From assembly GCA_938015445.1 (NCBI GenBank), contig CALLPE010000008.1, positions 306,705 to 370,704 on the forward strand: a DNA stretch of 64,000 bases, read 5' to 3'. Both the position numbers and the translations under genes were made by a program. This stretch comes from an uncultured Pirellulales bacterium (GTDB taxonomy: Bacteria > Planctomycetota > Planctomycetia > Pirellulales > Thermoguttaceae). The notes below the pieces were generated by a model. The model was not told the DNA's origin. It did not search any database and saw only the letters and a program-made list of their open reading frames with translations. Below, one piece after another: positions 36,512 through 45,621 of this stretch. Position 1 is the first letter of the stretch, and each line of letters begins with the position of its first letter.

Positions 36512-36621
36512 TGCTTCCGGTCGGCGAGATTACTGCTTCCGGTCGATGACATCACTGTTGCCGGTCGACGCTATCACTGCTTCCGGTCGGCGACATCACT
36601 GTTGCCGGTCAACGACGAACT
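36512..36621. repeat. Tandem repeat, 22-bp unit, overlapping a gene end
   Basis: Four full units lie at 36512-36533, 36534-36555, 36556-36577 and 36578-36599, and half of a fifth reaches 36621. The conserved core is TGCTTCCGGTCGRCGACATC. The fourth unit contains the stop codon of the minus-strand polyprenyl synthase gene (36596-36598). The other units carry minus-strand stops at 36574, 36552 and 36530, so the copies fall in all three frames. Confidence 0.9.
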
Positions 36622-37600
36622 GGCTGAGCTGCTCTAAGGTATCGCGGACCGGACCGGGCGGAAGGCACTCCAATTCGGCGCAGGCACGGCGGGCGTAGTC
36701 CGTTGCGCGCTGTCGGGCGTAACAGACAACATCGAAACGTTCCAGCCAGGGGCGCAGCGCGGCCCGGCCGTTGTCGCCCAAGCCGGCCAGCAGCGATACC
36801 ACCTCGCCGCGCTGGTTTGTAGGAACGCTACCCAGCAAGCGAATGACCGGCAAGGTGGCTTTCTGCTTCGCCAGATCGCTTCCCAACGACTTGCCCACGA
36901 TGCTCTCCTCGCCGAGCAAGTCCAGCAGATCGTCGGCTATTTGAAACGCCGTTCCCAAATGGTGTCCGAAGCGCGTCATTGCTTCCAGCACGCGTCGCTC
37001 CGCCCCGGCGAAGTAGGCCCCCAACCGGCAGCAGCAAGCCGTCAGCGCTCCGGTTTTGTCGGCGATCATGTCCAGATACTCTTGTTCGCTCAGGTCGTAG
37101 TTGCCCCGGTATGCCACTTGGCGAAGTTCGCCTTCGCACATCCGCCAGGCGGCCTCGGTGATGGTGCGTACGGCGAACAGATCGTCTATCGAAACGGCCA
37201 AGGACATCGCCCGGGCCAAAAGAAAATCGCCCAGCAGCACAGCGCTTTCGTTGTTCCAACGGGCGTTGACAGTCTGCATGTGGCGGCGGAGCGTAGCATC
37301 ATCGAGCACGTCGTCGTGGATCAGCGTGGCGGTGTGGATCATCTCCATGGCGGTAGCCAGCACCGTATGTTCCCGCTTCAGCTCGCCCACGGCTTTGCCC
37401 GAAAGCAACACCAGGGCCGGACGCAGCCGCTTGCCTCCCAACCGGAACCCGTGCCGCGATACTTCCTCGACAAAAGCGTGACGGCTCGCCAGTTGCTGCT
37501 CCAACAGGCGCTCTACCTCATCCAGTTCGGCGCGGACCGGCGCGTACAATACACTCAGCACCTCGGCGACAAGGTTTTTGTCCTTCGCCGCTTCCTTCAT
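36596..37600 (-). CDS. Polyprenyl diphosphate synthase
   Basis: Trans-isoprenyl diphosphate synthase of 334 residues. The first aspartate-rich motif is LIHDDVLDDATLRR and the second is QIADDLLDLLGEE; both bind magnesium and diphosphates. GGKRLRPAL near residue 55 binds isopentenyl diphosphate. It elongates prenyl chains, probably for the quinone side chain. Alanine at the fifth position before the first motif (METIHTAT region) suggests long-chain products. The ATG at 37600 with AAGGA is preferred over a start 26 codons upstream. The last codons are part of a tandem repeat. Confidence 0.9.
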   Translation of the reverse strand: MKEAAKDKNLVAEVLSVLYAPVRAELDEVERLLEQQLASRHAFVEEVSRHGFRLGGKRLRPALVLLSGKAVGELKREHTVLATAMEMIHTATLIHDDVLDDATLRRHMQTVNARWNNESAVLLGDFLLARAMSLAVSIDDLFAVRTITEAAWRMCEGELRQVAYRGNYDLSEQEYLDMIADKTGALTACCCRLGAYFAGAERRVLEAMTRFGHHLGTAFQIADDLLDLLGEESIVGKSLGSDLAKQKATLPVIRLLGSVPTNQRGEVVSLLAGLGDNGRAALRPWLERFDVVCYARQRATDYARRACAELECLPPGPVRDTLEQLSQFVVDRQQ

Positions 37601-38126
37601 TGGTACGCAGGTCCTTGCTGTTGGCTGCTGGCTGGTTGTACGCAACTGAGCGTGCAAACACGTTGCCGGGCTGCCCAATCGCGCATACAGATTGACTTCA
37701 GAAACTTAACGTAATTGTACGCACAATCGGCAGGCGTTGACAGATGGCCCGCCGGCGCCATCAGCGCCGAAGGTGCCGCAAAAGGGGCGACGCAATGGGT
37801 GATATGCCGGGTGATGCAATGGGTGATCCAAAGGGCCAATCAATAGGTCACAGTAGGAGGCATGCGAGGGATCATACGGCCTGGCCCCCAGGTACACTGG
37901 TGTTCTGCCCTGTTTGTAAGTCTGTGTTGCATAGCAGGCGGCCTTGGCCGCCAGTCTATGTTCCCTGCCAATCTGCGCTGGCTGGCGGTTTGCGCTGCGC
38001 GATGGTCGACGCTGCTTGGCAGGCGGAGCGCGCCTTTGGCGGGTGATGCAGACCGGCGTTGCAGATCGGGCCGTCGAGTGTTGCCGAATCAGGGAATAAT
38101 GGGTCGGGAGAAACTCCGCGCAGACG
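37601..38126. other. Intergenic region
   Basis: About 525 bases without a supported gene. A 24-bp duplication starts with GCAATGGGTGAT at 37792 and 37816. Short frames on both strands are low-complexity products of this repeat or Cys/Arg-rich shadows. Confidence 0.55.
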
Positions 38127-38609
38127 CTACCCGTTCTCCCGGCGGAAGTGCCCGCTCTTGCCGCCCGCCTTCTCTTCCAACCATACGCGCTCGATGACCA
38201 TCGCTCGCTCCATTGCTTTGCACATATCGTAAACCGTCAGGGCGGCGGCGGTAACTGCTACCAGGGCTTCCATTTCCACACCGGTTCGGGCAGTGGCGTG
38301 GACTTCGGAGCGGATTTCCAGCGTGCTATCGTCCAGGAACGACAGTTCCACCGCCACGGCATCCAATGGCAGCGGATGGCATAGTGGTATCCACTGTGCA
38401 GTGTGCTTGGCCGCCATGATGCCAGCTAGGCGCGCCGTCTCCAGCACATCGCCTTTGGGAAGCGCGCGGTCGCGGATTGCCGCAGCGGTTTGGGGGTGCA
38501 TTCGGACCAACGCCGAGGCGCGGGCCATGCGCGCGGTGATCGGCTTGCTGCCCACATCGACCATGCGGGCGCCGGAGCGTGGGGCGCTGATGGGCTGCTC
38601 GAAGGTCAC
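38127..38609 (-). CDS. moaC: MoaC, cyclic pyranopterin monophosphate synthase
   Basis: Molybdenum cofactor biosynthesis enzyme of 160 residues. Family segments are [46 protein letters not shown] (active site), [18 protein letters not shown] and [15 protein letters not shown], where the Asp and Lys near the end are catalytic. It turns the MoaA product into cyclic pyranopterin monophosphate. The start is GTG, 36 bases after the rplI stop on the same strand, so it is probably read with the ribosomal operon. No other moa gene is visible. Confidence 0.95.
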   Translation of the reverse strand: MTFEQPISAPRSGARMVDVGSKPITARMARASALVRMHPQTAAAIRDRALPKGDVLETARLAGIMAAKHTAQWIPLCHPLPLDAVAVELSFLDDSTLEIRSEVHATARTGVEMEALVAVTAAALTVYDMCKAMERAMVIERVWLEEKAGGKSGHFRRENG

Positions 38610-38645
38610 TGCGGCGCCGATGTTCTTCGATGGGTTGCGAGGGTG

Positions 38646-39197
38646 TTACTTTCCGCCGGCGTCCTCTTCGGGGCTCACCACGGGAACCACCCACACCTTG
38701 ACATGGGTGTCGATGTCGCGTCCGAGATGAACCTCGATGGTGTACAATCCCAATTCCTTCAAGGGACCTTTGAGCCTTATTTGATCCTGGCTGAGGTTGA
38801 TGTTCACGCGCTTCAGGGCGTTGACGATATCGGCCGCGCCGACCGAGCCATACAGGTGCCCTTCGTCGTTGGCGTTGGCTTCTATGGTGACGCTCTGCTG
38901 CTGGAGCTTCTCGGCCAGAGCGCGCAGTTCGGCCAGTCGGGCTTTTTCCAGCTTTTCCAGCTCGGCACGGTGTTTTTCCACCATCCGCTTGTGGTGTTCG
39001 CTGACGATGGTGGCCAGCCCTTGGGGAAACAGATAGTTGACAGCGTATCCCCGTTTGACCCGCACCACGTCGCCCTGGTTGCCCAGATGCTCCACCGGCT
39101 GAACAAGCAATACTTCCATGGTTCCGCCCGGTGCGCGGCGTGTCCGCTGTTTAACAGAAGGCACCTTCAACTGCTGTTGCGATTTGCTCTTGCCCAT
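38646..39197 (-). CDS. rplI: Ribosomal protein bL9
   Basis: Large-subunit protein of 183 residues from the chosen ATG. The conserved start is MEVLLVQPVEHLGNQGDVVRVKRGYAVNYLFPQG, followed by a long connecting helix and a C-terminal domain (GRDIDTHVKVWVV). Standard bL9 would start at 39119. An ATG at 39197 adds 26 basic residues (GKSKSQQQLK...). I recall basic N-terminal extensions in planctomycete L9, so the longer form is listed; the shorter is a real alternative with GGCGGAA upstream. Confidence 0.92.
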   Translation of the reverse strand: MGKSKSQQQLKVPSVKQRTRRAPGGTMEVLLVQPVEHLGNQGDVVRVKRGYAVNYLFPQGLATIVSEHHKRMVEKHRAELEKLEKARLAELRALAEKLQQQSVTIEANANDEGHLYGSVGAADIVNALKRVNINLSQDQIRLKGPLKELGLYTIEVHLGRDIDTHVKVWVVPVVSPEEDAGGK

Positions 39198-39332
39198 AGC
39201 TGAAAACGGTTCCCACTGGTTCGATGCATCAGGCCGGGATTGCAAGTGCAAGAACCTGCCGGCCGTGTGCTGCACTGCTATGATTTGCTGCCGTATATTC
39301 GCGACACCGAAACCTCTACAAAGTGACAGACT

Positions 39333-39776
39333 TCAGAACGGCACATCGTTGTCGGCTGTTGGCGGAATCGGCTCGTCAGGCGGCAATGGCTGAGAGTACT
39401 GGCCTGCCGCTTGCCCCGCTGCTTTGCCCGGGGCGGCCTTGCCGCTGGGTGGGCCGAGCATCTGCATCCGTTCGGCGATCACTTTCAGCTTGGAGCGTTT
39501 TTGGCCGTCGGACGTTTCCCAGGTATCCAGCTTCAGCCTGCCTTCGATCAATACCTGGGAACCCTTGGTGAGGTATTCGCCGACCACCTCGGCGGTCCGC
39601 CCGAAAAACGTTACATCCACGAACGTGGTCTCGTCGACCCATTGGCCGTCGGGCGCCTTTCGCCGGTCGTTGACTGCCAGTCCGGCATCTACCACCGCCA
39701 TTCCGCTGGGCAAGTAGCGCAGTTCTGGGTCGCGCGTCAGGTTCCCCAGCAAAACCACCCGGTTGTAACTGGCCAT
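39333..39776 (-). CDS. ssb: Single-stranded DNA-binding protein
   Basis: SSB of 147 residues. The OB-fold begins [19 protein letters not shown], with [21 protein letters not shown] and [14 protein letters not shown] flexible Gly/Pro/Gln-rich segment ends in the partner-binding tip DNDVPF, close to the canonical DDDIPF. It binds single-stranded DNA in replication and repair. Its place between S6 and L9 genes matches the classic rpsF-ssb cluster. Confidence 0.96.
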   Translation of the reverse strand: MASYNRVVLLGNLTRDPELRYLPSGMAVVDAGLAVNDRRKAPDGQWVDETTFVDVTFFGRTAEVVGEYLTKGSQVLIEGRLKLDTWETSDGQKRSKLKVIAERMQMLGPPSGKAAPGKAAGQAAGQYSQPLPPDEPIPPTADNDVPF

Positions 39777-39904
39777 GCTCGGCTCCTCAAAACTACTACC
39801 CGACTGAACCGCCTTTCGGCAAGGCGCCCAGTTCCCCTCGACGCTTCTTCGGGTTCGGCTACTGTGCGCTCGAGCGGAGCTGACCGGCGCAGCCTGACCG
39901 ACGG

Positions 39905-40357
39905 TCAGCCGATTTCCTCGCTGTCTTCTTCGGCTTCCTCGACAACCTCGTCGTCAATGGCATCGACTACAACCGGGACCTCTGCTGCCGGATGCTCCTC
40001 GGCGGCGGCAGCAGGCGGCGCCACAGCCGCCGAACGGGCATGAGAAACTACCGCATCGACGATCCGCGGGTCGACCTTCAACAGCAGCAGCCTCAAAATA
40101 CCTTCATTAAGTTGACACTGCCAATGTATTTCCTTCACCTTGGACGAGTCTACCCGAAAGTAGCTCAACCAATAAGTCCCTTTGCGGTGGCCTTTGATGG
40201 GGTAGGCCAAACGCCGCTCGTCCCACAGCCGATGTACGAGAATCTCTCCCCCCTGCTTCTCGATGATCCGCTGGATTTGTTCTGGGATGCCTTCCGGGTC
40301 TCTGGCAAAACGGTTGCTGTCGAGTATGAACAGCCCTTCGTAGACGTTGATCGCCAA
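39905..40357 (-). CDS. rpsF: Ribosomal protein bS6
   Basis: Small-subunit protein of 150 residues. Core segments are [41 protein letters not shown] and [13 protein letters not shown]. The acidic C-terminal tail of about 45 residues, rich in Ala, Glu, Asp and Val, is longer than in E. coli S6. A TTG at 40357 is chosen because AGGAG lies six bases upstream and the product matches the family start. A GTG at 40372 is in frame but has no such site. Confidence 0.93.
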   Translation of the reverse strand: MAINVYEGLFILDSNRFARDPEGIPEQIQRIIEKQGGEILVHRLWDERRLAYPIKGHRKGTYWLSYFRVDSSKVKEIHWQCQLNEGILRLLLLKVDPRIVDAVVSHARSAAVAPPAAAAEEHPAAEVPVVVDAIDDEVVEEAEEDSEEIG

Positions 40358-40373
40358 AGTTTCGCTCCTCACG

Positions 40374-40934
40374 CTAACAGTTGTATTGATTCATGCACAC
40401 TTCGATGCCTTCGCGGACCCAAGTCTCCACGGCTCCGGCCGCCTTGACCACGGCCTGCTCGATTTGGTCGCGTTCTTCCGGGCGGAACTTGCTCAGCACG
40501 TAATCGGCCCACTCCCAGCCTTCCGGCGGTGCACCGACGCCGATGCGCAGCCGGCAGAACTCCTGCGTTCCCAACCGCTGGATGATGTCTTCCAATCCTT
40601 TCTGGCCGCCGGAGGAACCGCGCGCCCTGAAGCGCAGCTTGGCCAGCGGCAAGTTTATGTCGTCGCACACCACCAGCAAGTCCTGGTCTGCAATTTTGTA
40701 ATAGTCCTTCGCTGCCTGAACGCTCAATCCGCTGCGGTTCATGTATGTCAGCGGACAGAGCAACAACACGTTTTGGTCGCCGATCTGCGACTGGACCAAC
40801 TCTGCCTGAAACCTGGCCTTGGGCGGTCCGGCGCCTAGGCGGCGTGCAAGCTCGCCCACCACTGCATAGCCGACGTTGTGCCGCGTACCCTCGTATTGCC
40901 GGCCCGGGTTGCCCAGCCCCACGATCAGCTTCAC
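40374..40934 (-). CDS. pth: Pth, peptidyl-tRNA hydrolase
   Basis: Enzyme of 186 residues that frees tRNA from prematurely released peptides. It starts with MKLIVGLGNPGRQYEGTRHN, including the catalytic-site Asn and His (Asn8 and His19), then CPLTYMNRSG, VCDDINLPLAKLR and GSSGGQKGLEDI. The GTG start overlaps the rplY stop (GTGA). The stop is 16 bases before the rpsF start, so the three genes are tightly coupled. Confidence 0.96.
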   Translation of the reverse strand: MKLIVGLGNPGRQYEGTRHNVGYAVVGELARRLGAGPPKARFQAELVQSQIGDQNVLLLCPLTYMNRSGLSVQAAKDYYKIADQDLLVVCDDINLPLAKLRFRARGSSGGQKGLEDIIQRLGTQEFCRLRIGVGAPPEGWEWADYVLSKFRPEERDQIEQAVVKAAGAVETWVREGIEVCMNQYNC

Positions 40935-41569
40935 TGCTCTTCCTCTTCCTCCTCCTTCTGCTTCTTGGCGCTGATGACTTCCGGCTCGGCAGGCCCAGCC
41001 TCAGCAGCCGCTACTTCTTCTTCGGGCACCTCGACCGGCAGGACGCACTGCACGAGGATCGTCTCGGGTGGTTCCAGGCAGCGAGCTCCTTGGGGCAGCT
41101 CCAGATCGGCGACCGTCAGACTCTCGTCTAATTTCAGGTTGTTGACGTTGAGCGACAGTTTTTCGGGGATGGAACCGGCAGGGCACTCGATTTCCACTTC
41201 GTGAACCAATTGGTTCAGCACCCCACCCTCGCGCACCCCAGGTGCTTCGCCGCGAAGCTCGATTGCCACGTTGACCCGCAACTTCTCGTGCATTGCGATT
41301 CGGGCGAAGTCCACGTGCAGCACTTCCAGGCCGTATGTGTCCCATTGCAATTCGCGGATGAACGCCGACTCGTTTACCGCGCCGGATAGCGACACCAATC
41401 GGCTGCCATGACGCAGCACCGCTGCCAGCCGATCGGCGGCCACCGCCAGCGGAATGTTATCTTTCCCGTGGCCGTACAATATCGCAGGTACTTTCCCGGC
41501 GCGCCGCAACCGCCGATTGTTCCATTTTCCCGTGTGTTGTCGAAGCTCGACTTGAAGTTCTTCCGCCAT
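40931..41569 (-). CDS. rplY: Ribosomal protein bL25, CTC form
   Basis: 5S rRNA-binding protein of 212 residues with the extended C-terminal TL5/CTC domain. The N-terminal L25 domain has QVELRQHTGKWNNRRLRRAGKVPAILYGHG, and the CTC domain contains IALRGEAPGVREGGVL-type residues near 115. The tail is a Lys/Glu run. The ATG has GGAAGGA six bases upstream. It heads the cluster rplY-pth-rpsF-ssb-rplI on the minus strand. Confidence 0.94.
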   Translation of the reverse strand: MAEELQVELRQHTGKWNNRRLRRAGKVPAILYGHGKDNIPLAVAADRLAAVLRHGSRLVSLSGAVNESAFIRELQWDTYGLEVLHVDFARIAMHEKLRVNVAIELRGEAPGVREGGVLNQLVHEVEIECPAGSIPEKLSLNVNNLKLDESLTVADLELPQGARCLEPPETILVQCVLPVEVPEEEVAAAEAGPAEPEVISAKKQKEEEEEEQ

Positions 41570-42089
41570 ATTCTGTCCTTCCAGCGGTTATGTGTTTGAC
41601 TGAGGCCCTACCACACAACCGTGCGCTTTTGCCAGCCGAAACCCATATTCTGCAAGATTTTCTGAGATTTGCAAGCCGGGCACCCCGCGGAGTTGTTTGT
41701 GCGTTTGCCTGTTTGCCCACCCCGGAGCTTGCCCTGTACTGGCCAAAGCCCAAATCCCCAGCAAGATCCACCATTGGGTGGTCGATGGATTTGTCCGGGT
41801 CGCGCTGTTGCTGGCGACAAGTGGTGGCCTCGGCGGCGGCCCCGGTTCGGCGGTCAGCAATCTGCGTCATGCGGAATCGCCGTAAGTCTGTGCCAATGGG
41901 GAGGTACCGGCCAACTGCAAACTGGGTGAACTTCACAGTTCACAGCGCTTGGGGGGCGTGTGACTTCTCAGTGTCACGCTCGTTCGTTATGCTAAATATG
42001 CTAAATAGTTGAGCAATCATCCTTTTTTGGTGGGTGGTGCGACCGGATAATCATCTCGAAGCTACTGCGTAATCATTTTGAACCTGCTG
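41570..42089. other. Divergent intergenic region
   Basis: About 520 bases between rplY (minus) and the TPR gene (plus). Short overlapping frames on both strands are inconsistent with one another and have no family. It must contain the promoters of both genes, but I could not identify convincing elements. ATGCTAAAT is directly duplicated near 41990-42007. Confidence 0.5.
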
Positions 42090-44048
42090 ATGCACAGGTT
42101 TTTCTTCGACTGGCCGCTTGGCGTGCGAATGTGGGTGGTTGCGGGTGCACTGTGCGCCGCGGCTGTTGGTCTGCTCTATCCTACCGGCATAGTAAAGGCA
42201 GGCGAGCCTGCTTGGTTTGCCCTTGGCGGCAATGCGTCGGCCGCGGCCCAGTCCGAGCAGGCGGGTCACAGCAGGGGCGCATCGGCAGAACAGGTCGGCG
42301 CGCAAGACGAGCAAACCGAAGAGCAGCGTATCCGCTGGCTTATCGAGCAGCTTGGCCACAGCGATTATCACATGCGCGAACAGGCCCAGGCCGAACTGAC
42401 CAAGTTGGGTTTTGCTGCCTTCGAGGCCCTCAGCGAAGTGGTCGATAATCCGACCAAGTACAAGGATCAGGAACTGGCCGCGCGGGCAAAGTACCTGCTG
42501 CGGACGATAAGAGCGGCCTGGGCCAGCCACGATGATCCGCCGGAAGTGCAGAATCTGTTGAAGGATTACGAGTCGCAACCCATGGCGGGAAAGATTTCCC
42601 GAATGCGGGAATTGGCGGCCTTGCCCAACGGGGCCGGCCTGCCGGCGATCTGTCGTCTGGTACGTTACGAGCGTCCCTTGGTGCTTTCCCGGCAGGCTGT
42701 GGTGCAACTGCTGCTGCGTCGCGGCGCGACAGACCCGCCTACGCTGCGCGAAGCCGAAATAGTCGCCAAACATCTCGGCGCTAGCAACCGCGTGGCTGCC
42801 GACTGGCTGCGTTGTTGGGCGCTGTTCGCCGACAATCCCGAACAAGCCGCCGCTAAGTGGCACGCGCTTATCGAGTCCGAACGGAACTTGCTCCGAGCCG
42901 GCGACCAGGACACTAACCGAGATATACTGGCCGCCATGCTCCGCTTCGAAATCGGCTGGTCGAAGCAACTCGGCCGGCCAGAACAGGTGGTACTGGCTTT
43001 GCGGGAAGTGATCCTTTTGGAGCCTGGCAGCGACCACTCGCTAGAAGAACTGCTCGAGTGGATGCTCGAGCAGAAGGCTTGGAGCAGCGTGGACGAACTG
43101 GCCGAGCGCTTCCAAGATCGACTGGCTGCTAATGCAATACTGATGTATCAGTTGGCCAGGTCGCACAAGCTGCGCGGCGATTCCGCCCGGGCCGAGGAAG
43201 TGGTCCAGCAGGCGCTGCGTACCAATCCAGGGGGCCGTTTAGAGGACTTGCTGAAGCATCGGGCGGCGGCGCACTGGTTGCGGCGACGCGGTTTGGCCGA
43301 CTGGGCCGAGCAAGAGTTCCGCCACGTCATCGACAACTCCGGCCAGAATCACACGCTGAAAGTCAGCGCACAAATCGAGCTGGCCGAGATGTTCCACGAT
43401 CGTGGCCATCACCTTCAGGCGGCGGAGCTGCTCAAACAAGCGTGCCAAACCCAAGAAGAACAATCAGCAGCGTTCAGCGCCGCCAATATCGGGGCGATCA
43501 GATCGCGGATGTACTACTTTTTGGCGTGCGACAGCCAGCTCCGCAACCAGCCCGACAAGCAGCGCCAGTATCTGCTGAAAGCCGTTCCCCTGGATGAAGA
43601 AGTCGATACGCTGGACGTGGATCTGGACGCAGTCATCGCCCTATACCGGATGAAGGACAACACGCCCGAACAGCGCAGAAGCTTATCTGCTCTCATCGCC
43701 CGAATGGCAGAGGAGTACGAGAACGACATCGAAGCCGAGGACCCATTGCCTGAGCGTGCCAAGGCCATGAACCATTACGCCTGGCTGGTGGCCAACACCG
43801 AAGGCGACTTGGATAAAGCGCTGCGCTACTCGCTTCGTTCGATCGAACTGGCGCCCGATGTGGGAGCCTACCACGACACGCTGGCCCACGTGTATTTCGC
43901 CAAAGGCGACTACGAGAACGCCGTCAGGTGCCAGACACGCGCGGCGCAACTGGAACCGCATTCCAGCGCGATCAACCGGCAACTGGAGTTCTTCCGCGCC
44001 AAGCTGGAGGAAAAACGCGCGGCCGATCAGTCGAAGCCACAAGGCTGA
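42090..44048 (+). CDS. Exported HEAT/TPR-repeat protein
   Basis: A 652-residue protein with a signal or anchor (WVVAGALCAAAVGLLYP) and then a Gln/Ala-rich segment. Residues about 70-140 resemble HEAT-like helices (WLIEQLGHSDYHMREQAQAELTKLG). Tetratricopeptide-type helices follow, clearest at DQLAANAILMYQLARSHK-like and AYHDTLAHVYFAKGDYENAV near the C terminus. The architecture suggests a periplasmic protein-binding scaffold. The ATG at 42090 is used; a TTG 12 bases earlier is possible. No functional partner is evident. Confidence 0.78.
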   Translation: MHRFFFDWPLGVRMWVVAGALCAAAVGLLYPTGIVKAGEPAWFALGGNASAAAQSEQAGHSRGASAEQVGAQDEQTEEQRIRWLIEQLGHSDYHMREQAQAELTKLGFAAFEALSEVVDNPTKYKDQELAARAKYLLRTIRAAWASHDDPPEVQNLLKDYESQPMAGKISRMRELAALPNGAGLPAICRLVRYERPLVLSRQAVVQLLLRRGATDPPTLREAEIVAKHLGASNRVAADWLRCWALFADNPEQAAAKWHALIESERNLLRAGDQDTNRDILAAMLRFEIGWSKQLGRPEQVVLALREVILLEPGSDHSLEELLEWMLEQKAWSSVDELAERFQDRLAANAILMYQLARSHKLRGDSARAEEVVQQALRTNPGGRLEDLLKHRAAAHWLRRRGLADWAEQEFRHVIDNSGQNHTLKVSAQIELAEMFHDRGHHLQAAELLKQACQTQEEQSAAFSAANIGAIRSRMYYFLACDSQLRNQPDKQRQYLLKAVPLDEEVDTLDVDLDAVIALYRMKDNTPEQRRSLSALIARMAEEYENDIEAEDPLPERAKAMNHYAWLVANTEGDLDKALRYSLRSIELAPDVGAYHDTLAHVYFAKGDYENAVRCQTRAAQLEPHSSAINRQLEFFRAKLEEKRAADQSKPQG

Positions 44049-44195
44049 CATCCGCGGCAGCCGACGTGTATCGGGGCACAACACCACCCACGGCACCGAT
44101 TTTATCACCTATGCGGCAAAAGGAATTTGCGTGCCGACTTGGGGGCAAAGTGTGTAAGCAAACTCGCCGTAGCCAACTCGAACTCGGGAACGTCT

Positions 44196-45008
44196 ATGCG
44201 AACTGCGATCGTCAATCAAGTGTCGTTGGCTTACATCGACAGCGGCCAGGGTTTGCCGCTGATGCTCGTGCATGGTTTTCCGCTTGACCACACGATATGG
44301 GGCGGACAGATAGAAAGCCTTTCGCGACAGTGCCGCGTGATCGCCCTGGACTTGCGCGGCTTCGGCCGCAGCGACGTAACGCAAGGGAAAGTGACCATGC
44401 GGCAGATGGCCGACGACTTGGCGGCACTACTGGATGTACTGCAAATCCAGGAGCGTGTGGTATTGTGCGGGCTGTCGATGGGGGGGTACATCGCTTTCGA
44501 GTTCCTCCGGGCGTACGCCGACCGGCTGCGCGGGCTGATCCTTTGCGATACGCGCGCAACAGCCGATGCGCCCGAAGCCGCCGCTGCCCGACTGCAAATG
44601 GCCGACCGCGTGCTCCGCGAAGGTCCTGCCCCGCTGGTGGAATCTATGATCCCGCGTCTATTCTCGCCTGTAACGGTGGAGCGCCATCCACATGTGGTGG
44701 AGACGATCCGCTGGGTGATGATGCGCAACGACCGCCGGGGCATAGCCGCCGCCGCTCGGGGCATGGCCGAACGGGCCGACAGCACCGACCTGCTGCCGCA
44801 AATACGCTGTCCTGCGCTGGTGATCTGCGGGAAGGACGACGCTTTGTCCCCTCCGGAACAAATGAGCGCCATGGCCCGGGCGATCCCCAACGCTATCTAC
44901 GTGGAGATTCCCGACGCCGGCCATCTGTGCCCCATGGAACGCCCCGCGGAAGTAAACGCCGCCATCGGGCATTTTCTCCAGCGCATTGTAGCTACGGGCA
45001 ATTCCTGA
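44196..45008 (+). CDS. Alpha/beta-fold hydrolase
   Basis: A 270-residue cytoplasmic hydrolase close to 3-oxoadipate enol-lactonase-type enzymes. The oxyanion region is LVHGFPLDHTIW, the nucleophile elbow is CGLSMGGYIAF with catalytic Ser, the acid lies in CGKDDALSP, and the base is His in DAGHLCPMERP. The cap domain covers about 130-200. Substrate is unknown; the family includes lactonases, esterases and dehalogenases. An ATG at 44196 gives the standard start, and the frame before it is longer without support. It follows the TPR gene by 147 bases. Confidence 0.88.
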   Translation: MRTAIVNQVSLAYIDSGQGLPLMLVHGFPLDHTIWGGQIESLSRQCRVIALDLRGFGRSDVTQGKVTMRQMADDLAALLDVLQIQERVVLCGLSMGGYIAFEFLRAYADRLRGLILCDTRATADAPEAAAARLQMADRVLREGPAPLVESMIPRLFSPVTVERHPHVVETIRWVMMRNDRRGIAAAARGMAERADSTDLLPQIRCPALVICGKDDALSPPEQMSAMARAIPNAIYVEIPDAGHLCPMERPAEVNAAIGHFLQRIVATGNS

Positions 45009-45621
45009 GGTTCCCGCGCGCGGGCTAAGCGGGCTGTGGCTCAGGTGCGTTGCAGCACGATGCAACTGCGGGGTTGCGACGCGCTGCCGATTAAGTGCAG
45101 CGTGTACGCAAATAGGCTGCCGCCAGCGTGTGCGGCTGGGCAGGTCAGTTGTCCCACGCGGACGAAAGTGAAAAGCCAATACACGTTTATAAAAACATCA
45201 GCGCGCTAAATACCAAACAATACAGGTGCGCCTTGGTGTCTTTGTGTATTGGTGGTGAAATCTTGCTAGCCCGCGCCCGAGCGAGCCAAACGTCTATCGC
45301 AGTGGCCAGTGGTAAGCTGAAACACAAATAACGCAAAGCAGTGAGGCGAATTATCGCAGCAGCGTCGGGCAAGCGCCCAGTACTAAGCGAGCGAACGACT
45401 ATAAACTGCTCTTACACCAAACAAGCCAAATGATTCGACTAGCCGCTTTCCTGGGCACAGAGTACCGGGAAGCGGTGCCTTGTTACCGATTGTTTTTCTC
45501 CAGGTTTGGTTTTTGCCTGGGTTGTTTGTTTTCTTGCCTCGGTTGCCCTCGACTGCTAAAATGTTCACGGTTTAGGCCGATTGCGCAAACCTGCGCTTTC
45601 GGTGTAGCCAAGGGTTATTTG
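45009..45621. other. Intergenic region
   Basis: About 610 bases with no convincing gene. A frame extending from 45430 runs into the next gene but its first 64 codons look non-coding. It contains the repeat-like GT-rich segment at 45231-45260. Confidence 0.55.
45231..45260. repeat. GT-rich quasi-repeat of a dispersed intergenic type
   Basis: The segment beginning CCTTGGTGTCTTTGTGTATT and continuing GGTGGTGAAA is built of 8-base quasi-units (TTGGTGTC, TTTGTGTA, TTGGTGGT). It resembles the ACACAAAGACACCAAG-type elements found in non-coding DNA of several phyla. Only one copy is in this window. Confidence 0.4.

Noticed and set aside
42051..43037. 328-codon minus-strand frame
   Set aside because: Antisense to the HEAT/TPR protein gene, with no family resemblance.
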